From UBA9926 sp018645765 (GTDB lineage Bacteria > Pseudomonadota > Gammaproteobacteria > Pseudomonadales > Azotimanducaceae): a stretch of 64,000 bases of DNA. Under the pieces are notes generated by a model, which had not been told where the DNA came from, searched no databases, and saw only the letters and a program-made list of their open reading frames with translations. Shown here one piece after another: positions 37,328-45,161 of the stretch (position 1 is the stretch's first letter; each line of letters begins with the position of its first letter). The stretch is taken from positions 124,001 through 188,000 of the forward strand of contig CASIBO010000002.1 of the NCBI GenBank assembly GCA_949372755.1, given 5' to 3'. The position numbers were made by a program, and so were the translations under genes.

Positions 37328-37699
37328 GGGCCATCTGAATCCCCAAATCAAAACTGATGCGGGTTGCTTATAGGACTTAGGCGCAGTGAGCGATATCAGA
37401 CCGACATCGTAACCCCTTGGATTGCGCTGATTCTCTAGACATGCTCCTACTCCGCCCCATTAGAAGTTTAAAGATGGCATTGAGTCAGCCTTCATCGTTG
37501 TTGCATCATCTTCTGTGATCCCGGTACGGCTATCACTCAGTCAAGGGACTTGAGACACCACATATTTGCCGCCAAGTTTCAACGCCGCTTCATCCTACTG
37601 ACAATGGGGTTACCTTTCAGCTAACCTCACCCATAGACATTCAGCGGTTAACAAAACGCAGCTAACCAGACCAAAGCGCAGAGACCAAAAAGGAATACC
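37328..37699. other. Intergenic gap
   Basis: A 372-bp region upstream of the aldo/keto reductase. No gene or clear promoter is recognisable. A good ribosome site (AAGGAATACC) ends it. Confidence 0.35.
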
Positions 37700-38707
37700 A
37701 TGACAGTTGCTAAACGAAAAATAGGATCTTCGGCGGTTCACCCCGTTGGACTCGGGTGCATGAATTTGAGTCATGCCTATGGACCAGCCCAGGCACAAAA
37801 AGACGCCGTCGAGTTTTTGCGCCGGGCAATCGATATTGGCTACGATTTTCTGGATACAGCAACCATTTATGGCTTGGGCAATAACGAAAAACTGATCGGT
37901 GAGGCCCTCAAAGGCCGCCGCAATGAATTTGTATTGGCCAGCAAATGCGTCATGGGTTTCAAAGATGGCAAGCGGCTACTCGATGCCAGGCCAGAGACGA
38001 TCAAACGTGCCTGTGAAGCTAGCTTAGAAAGATTGCAAACCGAGGTTATAGACCTCTATTACATGCATCGTCCGGACCCAAATGTACCCATAGAGGACTC
38101 GGTTGGCGCGCTGTCTGATCTGGTTAGCGAAGGAAAAATTCGGATGATTGGTTTGTCAGAAATGTCGGCCGATACGCTTCGCTTGGCGCACGCCGTGCAC
38201 CCAATCTCAGCCATGCAGTCTGAATACTCGCTCATGACAAGAAACCCCGAAATCGCGGTGCTCGATGCCTGCAGAGAACTGGGCGTAACCTTTGTGCCTT
38301 TTTCCCCGGTTGGACGAGGCTACTTGGCGGATGAACCACTCGATCCGAATGCGTATCATGAAACCGATTTGCGGCGCACTTTCCCGCGCTTCACCGATCC
38401 ACACTTCTCGGCAAACTTGGGACTCTTGGAAAAGGCGCGGCAATATGCCGGCGAATTGGGTTGTACCATCGCCCAGCTGGCCCTTGCCTGGACCCTTGCG
38501 CAGGACAAAGGCGCCGTGCCCATTCCTGGAACGACCAACCTTCAACATCTTCAAGACAACTTCGATGCAGCAGCCATCGATCTGCCTGCCGAGGTGCTGG
38601 TGCAAATGAATTCGGATTTTGCGCCGGACTTGGTTGCCGGACCACGCTACGCACCGCTCGCTCAGGCTTCGGTCACAACCGAACAATTTGACTTTGAAGT
38701 TGCATGA
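37700..38707 (+). CDS. Aldo/keto reductase
   Basis: A 335-residue NADPH-dependent (beta/alpha)8-barrel reductase. The AKR catalytic tetrad is visible: Asp and Tyr in FLDTATIYGLGNNE, Lys in VLASKC and His in LYYMHRPDPN. NADP-binding IPGTTNLQHLQDN is near the C-terminus. The pattern resembles the AKR13/YakC-like group, which reduces aldehydes. It has a clear ribosome site. It stands alone between a TetR gene and the mobile-element remnant. Confidence 0.93.
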   Translation: MTVAKRKIGSSAVHPVGLGCMNLSHAYGPAQAQKDAVEFLRRAIDIGYDFLDTATIYGLGNNEKLIGEALKGRRNEFVLASKCVMGFKDGKRLLDARPETIKRACEASLERLQTEVIDLYYMHRPDPNVPIEDSVGALSDLVSEGKIRMIGLSEMSADTLRLAHAVHPISAMQSEYSLMTRNPEIAVLDACRELGVTFVPFSPVGRGYLADEPLDPNAYHETDLRRTFPRFTDPHFSANLGLLEKARQYAGELGCTIAQLALAWTLAQDKGAVPIPGTTNLQHLQDNFDAAAIDLPAEVLVQMNSDFAPDLVAGPRYAPLAQASVTTEQFDFEVA

Positions 38708-39388
38708 AACCTAGGACCAGGACCAAATGCCAGAGCCAACTAGGCCTCGCGCTTAGTCCTGATCCACTCATTGTCCCATTCGTTGTCCTGTTCGTTGCAA
38801 GACACGAAGAATCCGCCATTATGAACCGTGCTGCCGGTGGATAAACCGACTCCCTAAAAAAAGATCCATTTTTTCGCAACCGGTGCCTGACAAAACCGCC
38901 TCTACCGCTCGCGGGATGGTTCATTGAGCGAGTGATGGGCCTCACCCATCCACTGCAGACCTTTGTCTTGATATCGGAACATCGTTTCTGGCCTTTTGAT
39001 TGGCCCTTAAAGAATGGGCACAACGCCAGTGCATCTTCAATCGCCGGACGCTTCGAATCTAGCGCTCGCATGGAACATGCCAAAGGATACGCTGCAATAA
39101 CATCAGCGCGTTGCAAACGCAGCCCTAACCAGTAGCCCTCTTATCTTGTTGCTCTGTAAACCTGTCTCAGTATGGCTGAGCGACTTAGTGGGGCGTGATC
39201 TAACGGCTTTCGGTCTAGCATAAAAAGGAGCCAGACCATGAGGTACCGCTCTAGACAAATAATACACGCCAACTGTTCGGTAGTTGTAAGAAGGGTGCTT
39301 CAGTGTCTTCAGTTTTGTCCACGCCTAGTCAGGTCCTTCGTCAGAAACCAAATCTGATCAGGGCGTTAGCAGCTTTTCAAAGAGGGAA
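38708..39388. other. Non-coding stretch before the element remnant
   Basis: No gene found on either strand. It has a short run of imperfect direct repeats based on GTTGTCC/TTCGTTG at about 38770-38800 and A/T tracts at 38856-38876. Confidence 0.35.
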
Positions 39389-39403
39389 ATGGTGGCCAGA
39401 GGT
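39389..39403 (+). repeat. Distal attachment-site repeat (attR-like)
   Basis: ATGGTGGCCAGAGGT, identical to 41337-41351. On the minus strand it equals the last 14 nt of tRNA-Phe, including CCA, plus one base. No tRNA body accompanies it. Confidence 0.8.
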
Positions 39404-39531
39404 ATCTTCATTGCCCGATATCACCACCAATTGGCTTGTCCAGCCACGTATTTTCAATAGGCTACCGCTGATCAGTTCATTGTCAAAGGACAACTTTTGT
39501 CTACTCTGGTGTCTACTAAACCGCCTCACTT

Positions 39532-39684
39532 TTAAAAGCCTCCACCCGCCGCATCATCTTGTGACACCCAGTCACTGATTGTTCTTGTGGAGGATGTGGA
39601 CGGCTTTTAAAAGCTGCAAAGGTGGGGGGAGGCAGGAGGCCATCCCACCCCTCCCCGTAGGTAACAGGTGGGTGAGGCTTTTAA
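39532..39684. repeat. Inverted and palindromic CTTTTAAAAG repeats
   Basis: TTAAAAGCCTC (39532-39542) and GAGGCTTTTAA (39674-39684) are an exact 11-bp inverted repeat. Between them GGCTTTTAAAAGC (39602-39614) is a near-perfect palindrome, and a related GCTTTTAAAAG occurs at 41320-41330 beside the tRNA. They may be integrase arm sites or excisionase sites. Confidence 0.5.
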
Positions 39685-39911
39685 GACGGTTAGAGGTTGT
39701 CAACTAATCAGCTGGAAAGCGCTCCTTGATGTAAGCCTCTACAGTTTCAGCTGTATTACGCGTAGCGTCGGTGCCTATTGCTCCCCAGCCGTTTTCAAGG
39801 GGCAGTCCAATCGGCTATCGGAACTTTGGATACCGTGGCTTAGCGGTGCGAAAAACCCGACTGAGCAGGGAAAATAGTCGAGTGATCAAATAGTGTTCGT
39901 TAGCTGTTGGT

Positions 39912-40316
39912 TTAGGAAGGCCAGGCCCGATGATCTAGGAGGCAAGAAATCAGTAAGCGATAGCCGATCCACTCAATGCCCTGTTCGTCTTGATAGCATT
40001 TACTCGCGCGAATCGCAGGCCCACAATCTAGTGGCCCGGTTGCTTCGTGGCTGACCAACTTAAGTGCAGTCAGTGTGGCGATGCGGTGTTCAAGCGACCT
40101 TCTACCGTTGAAGTCTCTGAACGAAATCTCGAACGCTTCGGCAAGTTTTGACGGGCTGCAATCTAGTTGCCAAAAAAGATAACCCGAAGGATCCGGCAAC
40201 ATTTGCCCACCCCCGTGCTCGAGGCTTGCGGCCATCGTGGTTAACTTCTTAAGCATCTCGTGATCTCGAGGACTAGCGGACTCGAGTGTAAGTTGGGGTA
40301 TATTTGCAATCGACAT
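39912..40316 (-). CDS. Hypothetical protein inside the element remnant
   Basis: A 134-residue open frame with ordinary amino-acid composition (SIANIPQLTLESASPRDHEML..., FEISFRDFNGRRSLEHRIATLTALKLV...). I do not recognise a family. A longer start at 40370 is possible; neither start has a good ribosome site. Its place between the attachment repeats makes it probable cargo of the lost element. It could be a fragment of a larger gene. Confidence 0.5.
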   Translation of the reverse strand: MSIANIPQLTLESASPRDHEMLKKLTTMAASLEHGGGQMLPDPSGYLFWQLDCSPSKLAEAFEISFRDFNGRRSLEHRIATLTALKLVSHEATGPLDCGPAIRASKCYQDEQGIEWIGYRLLISCLLDHRAWPS

Positions 40317-40482
40317 AACTCTAAATACGTGAAATTTAAAAGAACGACCAACGTGAAGGTTTCCCTTCATGGCTGAAATTTAATAACTTAGCCAGCTCTT
40401 ACAAAGATCTTAACCATCACCTCAGTAACATCTAAACAGCTGCGCTGAAGATTAAATTTTCGCCGCTGGACCAAAATAGTGG

Positions 40483-41258
40483 CTAGCTAAGTACGCACCC
40501 CTCTCTGATCTCTATGCAAGCTTTTAGCAAAGCGGTCTTCGGATAAGAGAGGAATATTTGTAAAGGGTATAGCCACATTCTTGGATTGATTTTCAGAATT
40601 CCAACCAACCTATGTTGTGCCATCCACCTTAGATTTACGCTGAAGCTGCTATCTCTGACCAATGGAATAGGTTGCCTTTTCTTCACCGTCTCAGAGGGCA
40701 AATACACACCCCTGAAGGCATTCCTACAGTTTAAACCAAACTCTCTGACATTGAAGTTCACGATAGCTTTACCGACGCTAAAGATCCTTTGCTGGGATGA
40801 ACGAACCAGCCCCTTAGCAACCAGCCAGTCTCCAAACTTCCCTGCATCATGACCGTTGTAACAGGCGAATGGGCGGTCGCCTAAACATTCAATCAAGTAC
40901 GCAACGTTGCGCTTGGCGTGAGGAGCGTGAGCCTATATTTATCAGGTCCTTTAATCTGAACGTAGGCATCCAGTGCATCGCCCATCATAGGCAATTCGGA
41001 GGAGTAAGCAGATCTCACATGGACCGGTAGTTCAGCGGCAGGAACTTCCATGCGCTTAAGACGAATACCCAACCAATAGTCTTCAAGCTTAGCTAGCATC
41101 GCCTTAGCAACAAACTTCGCAGACTGAAGCGACCTGGTCCCCAGACACTTAACGATTCTTGGTTTGCAATAAAGATCTAGGAGATCTTTGGGGACAGCCT
41201 TGGAAAAGTAGTAAACACCATCTTTTCGATAGGTGTACTTGGAACACTTTTTTGTCAA
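40483..41258 (-). pseudogene. int: Broken phage-type tyrosine integrase
   Basis: Two frames together give the N-terminal half of a tRNA-targeting tyrosine recombinase. Frame 1 (41258-40893) has YRKDGVYYFSKAVPKDL and KPRIVKCLGTRSLQSAK, typical of the arm-binding start of such integrases. A frameshift near 40915 leads into frame 2 with AYLIECLGDRPFACYNGHDAGKFGDWL and VREFGLNCRNAFRGVYLP, the core-binding part, then KKRQPIPL. After that the sequence departs from the family, and the catalytic Arg...His-x-x-Arg...Tyr region is missing. The first frame begins with TTG; the original start may be lost. It starts 80 bp from the tRNA-Phe 3' end, the usual integrase position. Confidence 0.85.
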
Positions 41259-41336
41259 CTGCGTTGTTTACTACTCCAGCTCGCTCACGAAAATTGTGAA
41301 GCTGGACAAGTAGTTAAAAGCTTTTAAAAGAGAAGG

Positions 41337-41351
41337 ATGGTGGCCAGAGGT
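41337..41351 (+). repeat. tRNA-side attachment repeat (attL-like)
   Basis: ATGGTGGCCAGAGGT, the copy of the direct repeat that lies within the 3' end of the intact tRNA-Phe gene. Confidence 0.8.
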
Positions 41352-41413
41352 GGAATCGAACCACCGACACGAGGATTTTCAATCCTCTGCTCTACCGACT
41401 GAGCTATCTGGCC
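41338..41413 (-). tRNA. tRNA-Phe (GAA)
   Basis: A 76-nt tRNA with all arms present: acceptor GGCCAGA/TCTGGCC, D-arm AGCTCAGTCGGTAGAGC, anticodon loop TTGAAAA with GAA anticodon on an AGAGG/CCTC-type stem, T-arm GGTTCGATTCC, discriminator A and encoded CCA. It reads Phe codons UUC/UUU. It also serves as the integration site of the adjacent element. Confidence 0.98.
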
Positions 41414-41779
41414 ATTTTGAACTGTCTTTTAGGCTTGTCTAGTTTCAGACCTGCTCTAACAGAGCGCTCATTAAACCCAAGCCCAGTCTTATCGTCAAGC
41501 TGGATCTTTGGATTTGGGCGATTCATAAGCATCTCAGGGTTCAGCAGGACAGGCGAGCTCAGGGTAATTGCCTTCAACAATCAAGATTACAAAAAGGGCT
41601 GATGTCGCCGGCACCAACCGAGCCAAAAGCTTGAATTCGCCTTCAGCGGGGTTTAACCGATCGTGCTTATATCGCAACGGCCGCCATCAACTGTTTTCAC
41701 AAAGGCTCAGCTCACAAACCAGGCTCGCGGCTAGCTTCTCACCAAGTGAGTGATTACACTCAAGCAAAGGAGATGTTCA
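41414..41779. other. Intergenic gap upstream of the selenoprotein gene
   Basis: A 366-bp region. Nothing recognisable apart from the strong ribosome site AAGGAG (41767-41772), 7 nt before the selenoprotein ATG. Confidence 0.4.
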
Positions 41780-42319
41780 ATGCCCAGAATTAAATTACTC
41801 GACGATGCAGCCCTGCCACCAGAAACCTTGGCACAAGTCAAAGCCCTTGAAGCCGCCGGTCGCGACACCGCGCTCACCCGCGGGCTTGCTAATGCGCCGA
41901 CTTTTTTCAAAAATTATTTTTCGTTCTACCTCCCAGCTCGACAGGGCCATAGCCTTGATGAAGCTCTGATTGAACTGGTTCGTCTAAAGGTTGCTCGACT
42001 CAACGACTGCTTTACCTGACTCAACGCCAGGCTTCTGCAGGTTGCAGAAGGAGAAACCCCAAAGCTCACCGAGGCAAAAATCTCGGAGCTTGATGCGAGC
42101 AGTAACTCATTCACCCATGAAGAGCGCTTAGCGCTGGAATACGCCGAACGATTGGCTAACGATCACCATAGTATGGATGATGCTTTTTTTGACCGAATGC
42201 GAACCGGGTTCACCGACGAGCAAATCCTCGAACTCGGCATGATGATTGGCCAATTCATCGGCTTTGGTCGGCTGCTCGCCGCACTCGATCTTGAACCCAA
42301 GGTTTGTGACGTGCCCTGA
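41780..42319 (+). CDS. Predicted selenoprotein: carboxymuconolactone decarboxylase/AhpD-like, CxxU
   Basis: A 179-residue protein of the CMD/AhpD-like family if the single in-frame TGA (42017-42019) is read as selenocysteine. The first 79 residues end in VRLKVARLNDCFT and the frame continues after TGA with LNARLLQVAEGE..., HEERLALEYAERLA, FTDEQILELGMMIGQFIGFGRLLAAL, all normal for the family (COG2128). The TGA sits exactly where the family has the second Cys of its redox CxxC (Cys77-x-x-Sec80). A hairpin with a GGT loop lies 3' of the TGA at a distance suited to a bacterial SECIS. The start has a strong ribosome site. It would act as a peroxide-reducing or thiol-redox protein. The alternative is a TGC/TGT-to-TGA nonsense mutation; the rest of the frame is intact. 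NIPSNAP gene 48 bp downstream. Confidence 0.85.
42032..42050 (+). promoter_or_regulatory. SECIS-like hairpin
   Basis: CTTCTGCA-GGT-TGCAGAAG: a perfect 8-bp stem with a 3-nt loop (or 7 bp with loop AGGTT). The loop starts 19-20 nt after the TGA and has G in its first positions, matching what is known of bacterial SECIS elements bound by SelB. Confidence 0.75.
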
Positions 42320-42367
42320 AGGCTGTTTGAAACCCTAAAAATCGACTCTGCAACGGAACCTACTCCG

Positions 42368-42679
42368 ATGATTTTTCAACTGCGACAATACGATATCCAT
42401 CCTGGCGAAATGGCCGCTTGGATTGAGGTCTTTGAAACCCATATCCGCCCGCTGCACGAACGCTTGGGGATGACGATCCACGGCGCCTGGCAAGCACTCG
42501 ACACCAACACTTTTATTTGGCTCAGAAGTTTTGAAACAGAAACTGCAATCGCCATCCTAGAAGCGGCTTATTTCAACTCACCAGAACGCAAAGCCTTAGG
42601 CGATCTTCCCCAGCAATTGATTGAGAAAATGACCATTACTCGACTCACTGACTACAAATCCCCTAGCATCGCCTCCTAA
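42368..42679 (+). CDS. NIPSNAP family protein
   Basis: A 103-residue ferredoxin-like (dimeric alpha/beta barrel) protein of the NIPSNAP family: IFQLRQYDIHPGEMAAWIEVFETHIRPLHERLGM, GAWQALDTNTFIWLRSFE, and RKALGDLPQQLI. Function is poorly known; members often accompany degradation genes. It lies 48 bp after the selenoprotein gene and is likely cotranscribed. The ribosome site is weak. Confidence 0.85.
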   Translation: MIFQLRQYDIHPGEMAAWIEVFETHIRPLHERLGMTIHGAWQALDTNTFIWLRSFETETAIAILEAAYFNSPERKALGDLPQQLIEKMTITRLTDYKSPSIAS

Positions 42680-43049
42680 CCAAGCGGTTCTCAAAGCGAT
42701 GAGGTCAGCCGATGTGAGCTCCCTCACCCATCGAACCGCTACCAAGCCCTATTGGCACGCGTCATCTGGCCGTCACTTTGAGCAGCCTCCCACAACTCGT
42801 TATCGCAAAATACCCAACCTGTTCAATTGGAAGCGTGTCTTGATACCTCGCTCGACGCTTGACCTATATTCACCCAGCGCAGAATTAGCGCTCCTCTTTT
42901 TACGCGCGAAGGCATCTAACGCGGCATGATGCAAAAGTGCTAGATTCTCGGCTCGTCAACCCGGCCGAATCTTACGGCCTTGAGCTTGTCGAAAAACCCA
43001 GGGCCCAAATGACGGTCCGCAAGGATTGATACCCAAAACAGGAGGCCTG
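42680..43049. other. Intergenic gap
   Basis: A 370-bp region with no recognised gene. It ends in an AGGAGG ribosome site (43040-43045) for the following broken gene. Confidence 0.35.
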
Positions 43050-43874
43050 ATGGCGGTCTCCTTTCTCCCCGTTTCTGATCATCGGTTTTAGAAGTCGCCG
43101 TTTTTTGCTTGCAACGATCGGCCCGAAACCCGCTATGGTATCTACAACGAGCGACTGTACCCGATCAGCTCAAACTACGACGAGGTCGCGCACTACCAGC
43201 ATTTAAAAACCCACGCATGCCTTTACGACGTGCCTGAAACGCCACTTAGAATCATCGGTAAAGATGCTGCCGCATTTTTGCAGAAACTATTTATCCGCAA
43301 TGTTAAAAAACTAAAAGTCGGCCGAGCCGTTTATGCACTCGCGTGCAACCATCAAGGCGGCGTTCTGATGGACGGCGAATTGATGTGCCCGAACGACCAA
43401 GAGTTCATTTATGTCGAAGGCACCGGTGATTATCTAAATTGGGCCGATGCAAACCTTGGTGCCCTCGATGCATCGATTAGCGACTTCAATTCTTGGGTAT
43501 TACAAGTCCAAGGCCCGACCGCACTGGATTTAATGATGGCTGTAACGGGCATCGATCAACCAGAGGCTCTCTTTTACGCGGTGACTGAGGCGAAGATCAA
43601 TGGCCTTACCTGCTATATCTCAAGGTCTGGCTGGACGGGCGAAAGAGGATTCGAGATTTATTCCAAGGATGATGACTTTGATGGTGTTGCCCTTTGGCAG
43701 TATCTGCTCCGCGATCACCGAGCACAGGCGATCACCCTTTTTGGGCTGAAGCACTGCGAATTCATTGGGCAAGAACCCTTTGTTGTGAGGACATCACATT
43801 ACGCGCGACAAGACAGCGCGCTGAAATTCGATGATCTGCACCCCGAGGCCTCGCGGGTCGCCTGTCTGCATTGA
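43050..43874 (+). pseudogene. Broken GcvT/DmdA-like aminomethyltransferase
   Basis: The start at 43050 has an AGGAGG site. The frame reads MAVSFLPVSDHRF, then TAG (43089-43091), then continues in the same frame with KSPFFACND, ETRYGIYNERLYPISSNYDEVAHYQHL, ACLYDVPETPLRIIGKDAAAFLQKL, and SWVLQVQGPTALDLM, SRSGWTGERGFEIY. This is the folate-binding domain of the glycine-cleavage T/DMSP-demethylase-like family. The frame ends after about 275 codons and the last 40 are unlike the family, so the C-terminal barrel is missing. An amber stop plus truncation indicates a decayed gene. The next gene (amidohydrolase) is intact. Confidence 0.78.
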
Positions 43875-43961
43875 CCTTGCGTTCGAGACACGAATGGGTG
43901 GTTTGTGTTTCAGGCTTGTCGCGCTATTCTCAAGCCATAACAATAACGAATAGGCGGGCGC

Positions 43962-45143
43962 ATGGCATACATCGAAGGCCGAACGGTTCACGACGCAGAC
44001 GCTCATGTCATGGAGTTGCCTGATAAGATTCTTGAGTATTTGGCGCCCAGCGCCGTCGATGCCTTTATCAAAACCGCCAATAAACCCATTACGGTGAGTC
44101 AGGATCTTCAAAAGGCGGTTGCCCTGCAGTCGGACCCGAGCTTTCGGGCTGAAGATGATGCCCAGTTAATGCTTCGGAAGAATCACTTGGCGCTTGGCGC
44201 ATTTGAAGCCAAAGACCGCCCGAAAACGCTTGATTTACTCGGGTTCACCAGTCAATTGGTCTTCACCACCGCGGCCTTGGGCAATTTTGGTCTGGATGAA
44301 AAAGATCCCGCCCTTGCGCAAGCAGCAGCGCAAGCGCATAACCGCATGAACAGCGATTTCTGCTCGGTGGACCCAAGACTCTTGGCGACGGGCTACGTGC
44401 CCCTCAGTGATTTAGACGCAGCGCCAGGGATTGCGATCGAGGCCATCGAGTTGGGTTGTCGCGGCTTGATTGTTCCATCTGCTTGCCCGGCGCAGCACAG
44501 CCCCAGCCACAGGGGTCTGGATCCGCTCTGGGCGCTGCTCGAAGAAGCCGGCCTACCCGTCTTATTTCATGTTGGCGGCGAAGAGAAAATGGCGGCGGCC
44601 TATGCCAATAATGGTGGGGAGCGGGTGCTTGATTTTCACGGTGGCGACGAAAACTTTACGGGGCTATCCTTCATGAGCATTCCGCTGTCAATTTGGCAGA
44701 CGATGACGGCGCTCATCTTCGACGGTGTTTTAGAACGTTTCCCGCGTCTCAAATTCGGCGCGATTGAACTCGGCGCAGCCTGGGTGCCAAGCTGGCTGGC
44801 CTACATGGACGCAGGCTTTGAGGCCTTCCGACGGGGCGAGGCGCGTTTGCAAAAACTCTCCATGCGGCCGAGCGATTATGCCAAGCGGCAGTTTCGGGTG
44901 ACGCCCTATAGCCACGAGCCGACCGGTTGGATACTCAACAACAGTGATCCCAACATGTTGTTGTTTTCATCTGATTTCCCCCATATCGAAGGCGGCCGCA
45001 ACCCGGTCAGACGCTTTGAGGATCAACTGACGGGGGTCAGTGACCTGAACCGTCAACGATTCTATCGGGATAATTTTATTGACCTCATGGGCGCGGGCCT
45101 GGACAGCGCGCTGCAGGATCACCCGAGCCTCACTTCACATTAA
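43962..45143 (+). CDS. Amidohydrolase (ACMSD-like, amidohydrolase-2 family)
   Basis: A 393-residue metal-dependent TIM-barrel protein of the amidohydrolase-2 (ACMSD-like) family. It has an N-terminal DADAHVMEL metal motif, VLFHVGG (metal His), KFGAIELGAAWVPSW, and SSDFPHIEGGRNPV (metal Asp near the C-terminus). Members decarboxylate or hydrolyse ring-cleavage products and related acids. The substrate is unknown. Only 18 bp separate it from the following phosphotransferase, so the two form an operon. Confidence 0.92.
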   Translation: MAYIEGRTVHDADAHVMELPDKILEYLAPSAVDAFIKTANKPITVSQDLQKAVALQSDPSFRAEDDAQLMLRKNHLALGAFEAKDRPKTLDLLGFTSQLVFTTAALGNFGLDEKDPALAQAAAQAHNRMNSDFCSVDPRLLATGYVPLSDLDAAPGIAIEAIELGCRGLIVPSACPAQHSPSHRGLDPLWALLEEAGLPVLFHVGGEEKMAAAYANNGGERVLDFHGGDENFTGLSFMSIPLSIWQTMTALIFDGVLERFPRLKFGAIELGAAWVPSWLAYMDAGFEAFRRGEARLQKLSMRPSDYAKRQFRVTPYSHEPTGWILNNSDPNMLLFSSDFPHIEGGRNPVRRFEDQLTGVSDLNRQRFYRDNFIDLMGAGLDSALQDHPSLTSH

Positions 45144-45161
45144 TCATTAGAGCAAACACCA

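Larger units (their letters stand above)
39389..41351. mobile_element. Decayed integrative element at tRNA-Phe
   Basis: An approximately 1.95-kb remnant bounded by a 15-bp exact direct repeat, ATGGTGGCCAGAGGT, at 39389-39403 and 41337-41351. The right copy is the 3' end of tRNA-Phe including the CCA; the left copy is the orphan tRNA fragment left by site-specific integration. Counting upstream bases, 28 of 33 positions match (39371-39403 against 41319-41351). Inside are a broken tyrosine integrase reading away from the tRNA, an unknown gene and palindromic AT-rich repeats. Most of the element appears to have been lost. Confidence 0.8.

Noticed and set aside
38673..39116. Minus-strand 147-codon frame overlapping the aldo/keto reductase end
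   Set aside because: Composition is not protein-like and it partly shadows the reductase gene.
39704..39811. Short minus-strand stretch ending AETVEAYIKERFPAD
   Set aside because: It looks protein-like and lies in the mobile remnant, but is only about 36 codons with no start, so it cannot be assigned.
43089..43091. TAG in the GcvT-like gene read as pyrrolysine
   Set aside because: The codon is in the variable N-terminus, not at a catalytic site. The family is not a methylamine methyltransferase, and the gene is truncated elsewhere. A nonsense mutation is simpler.
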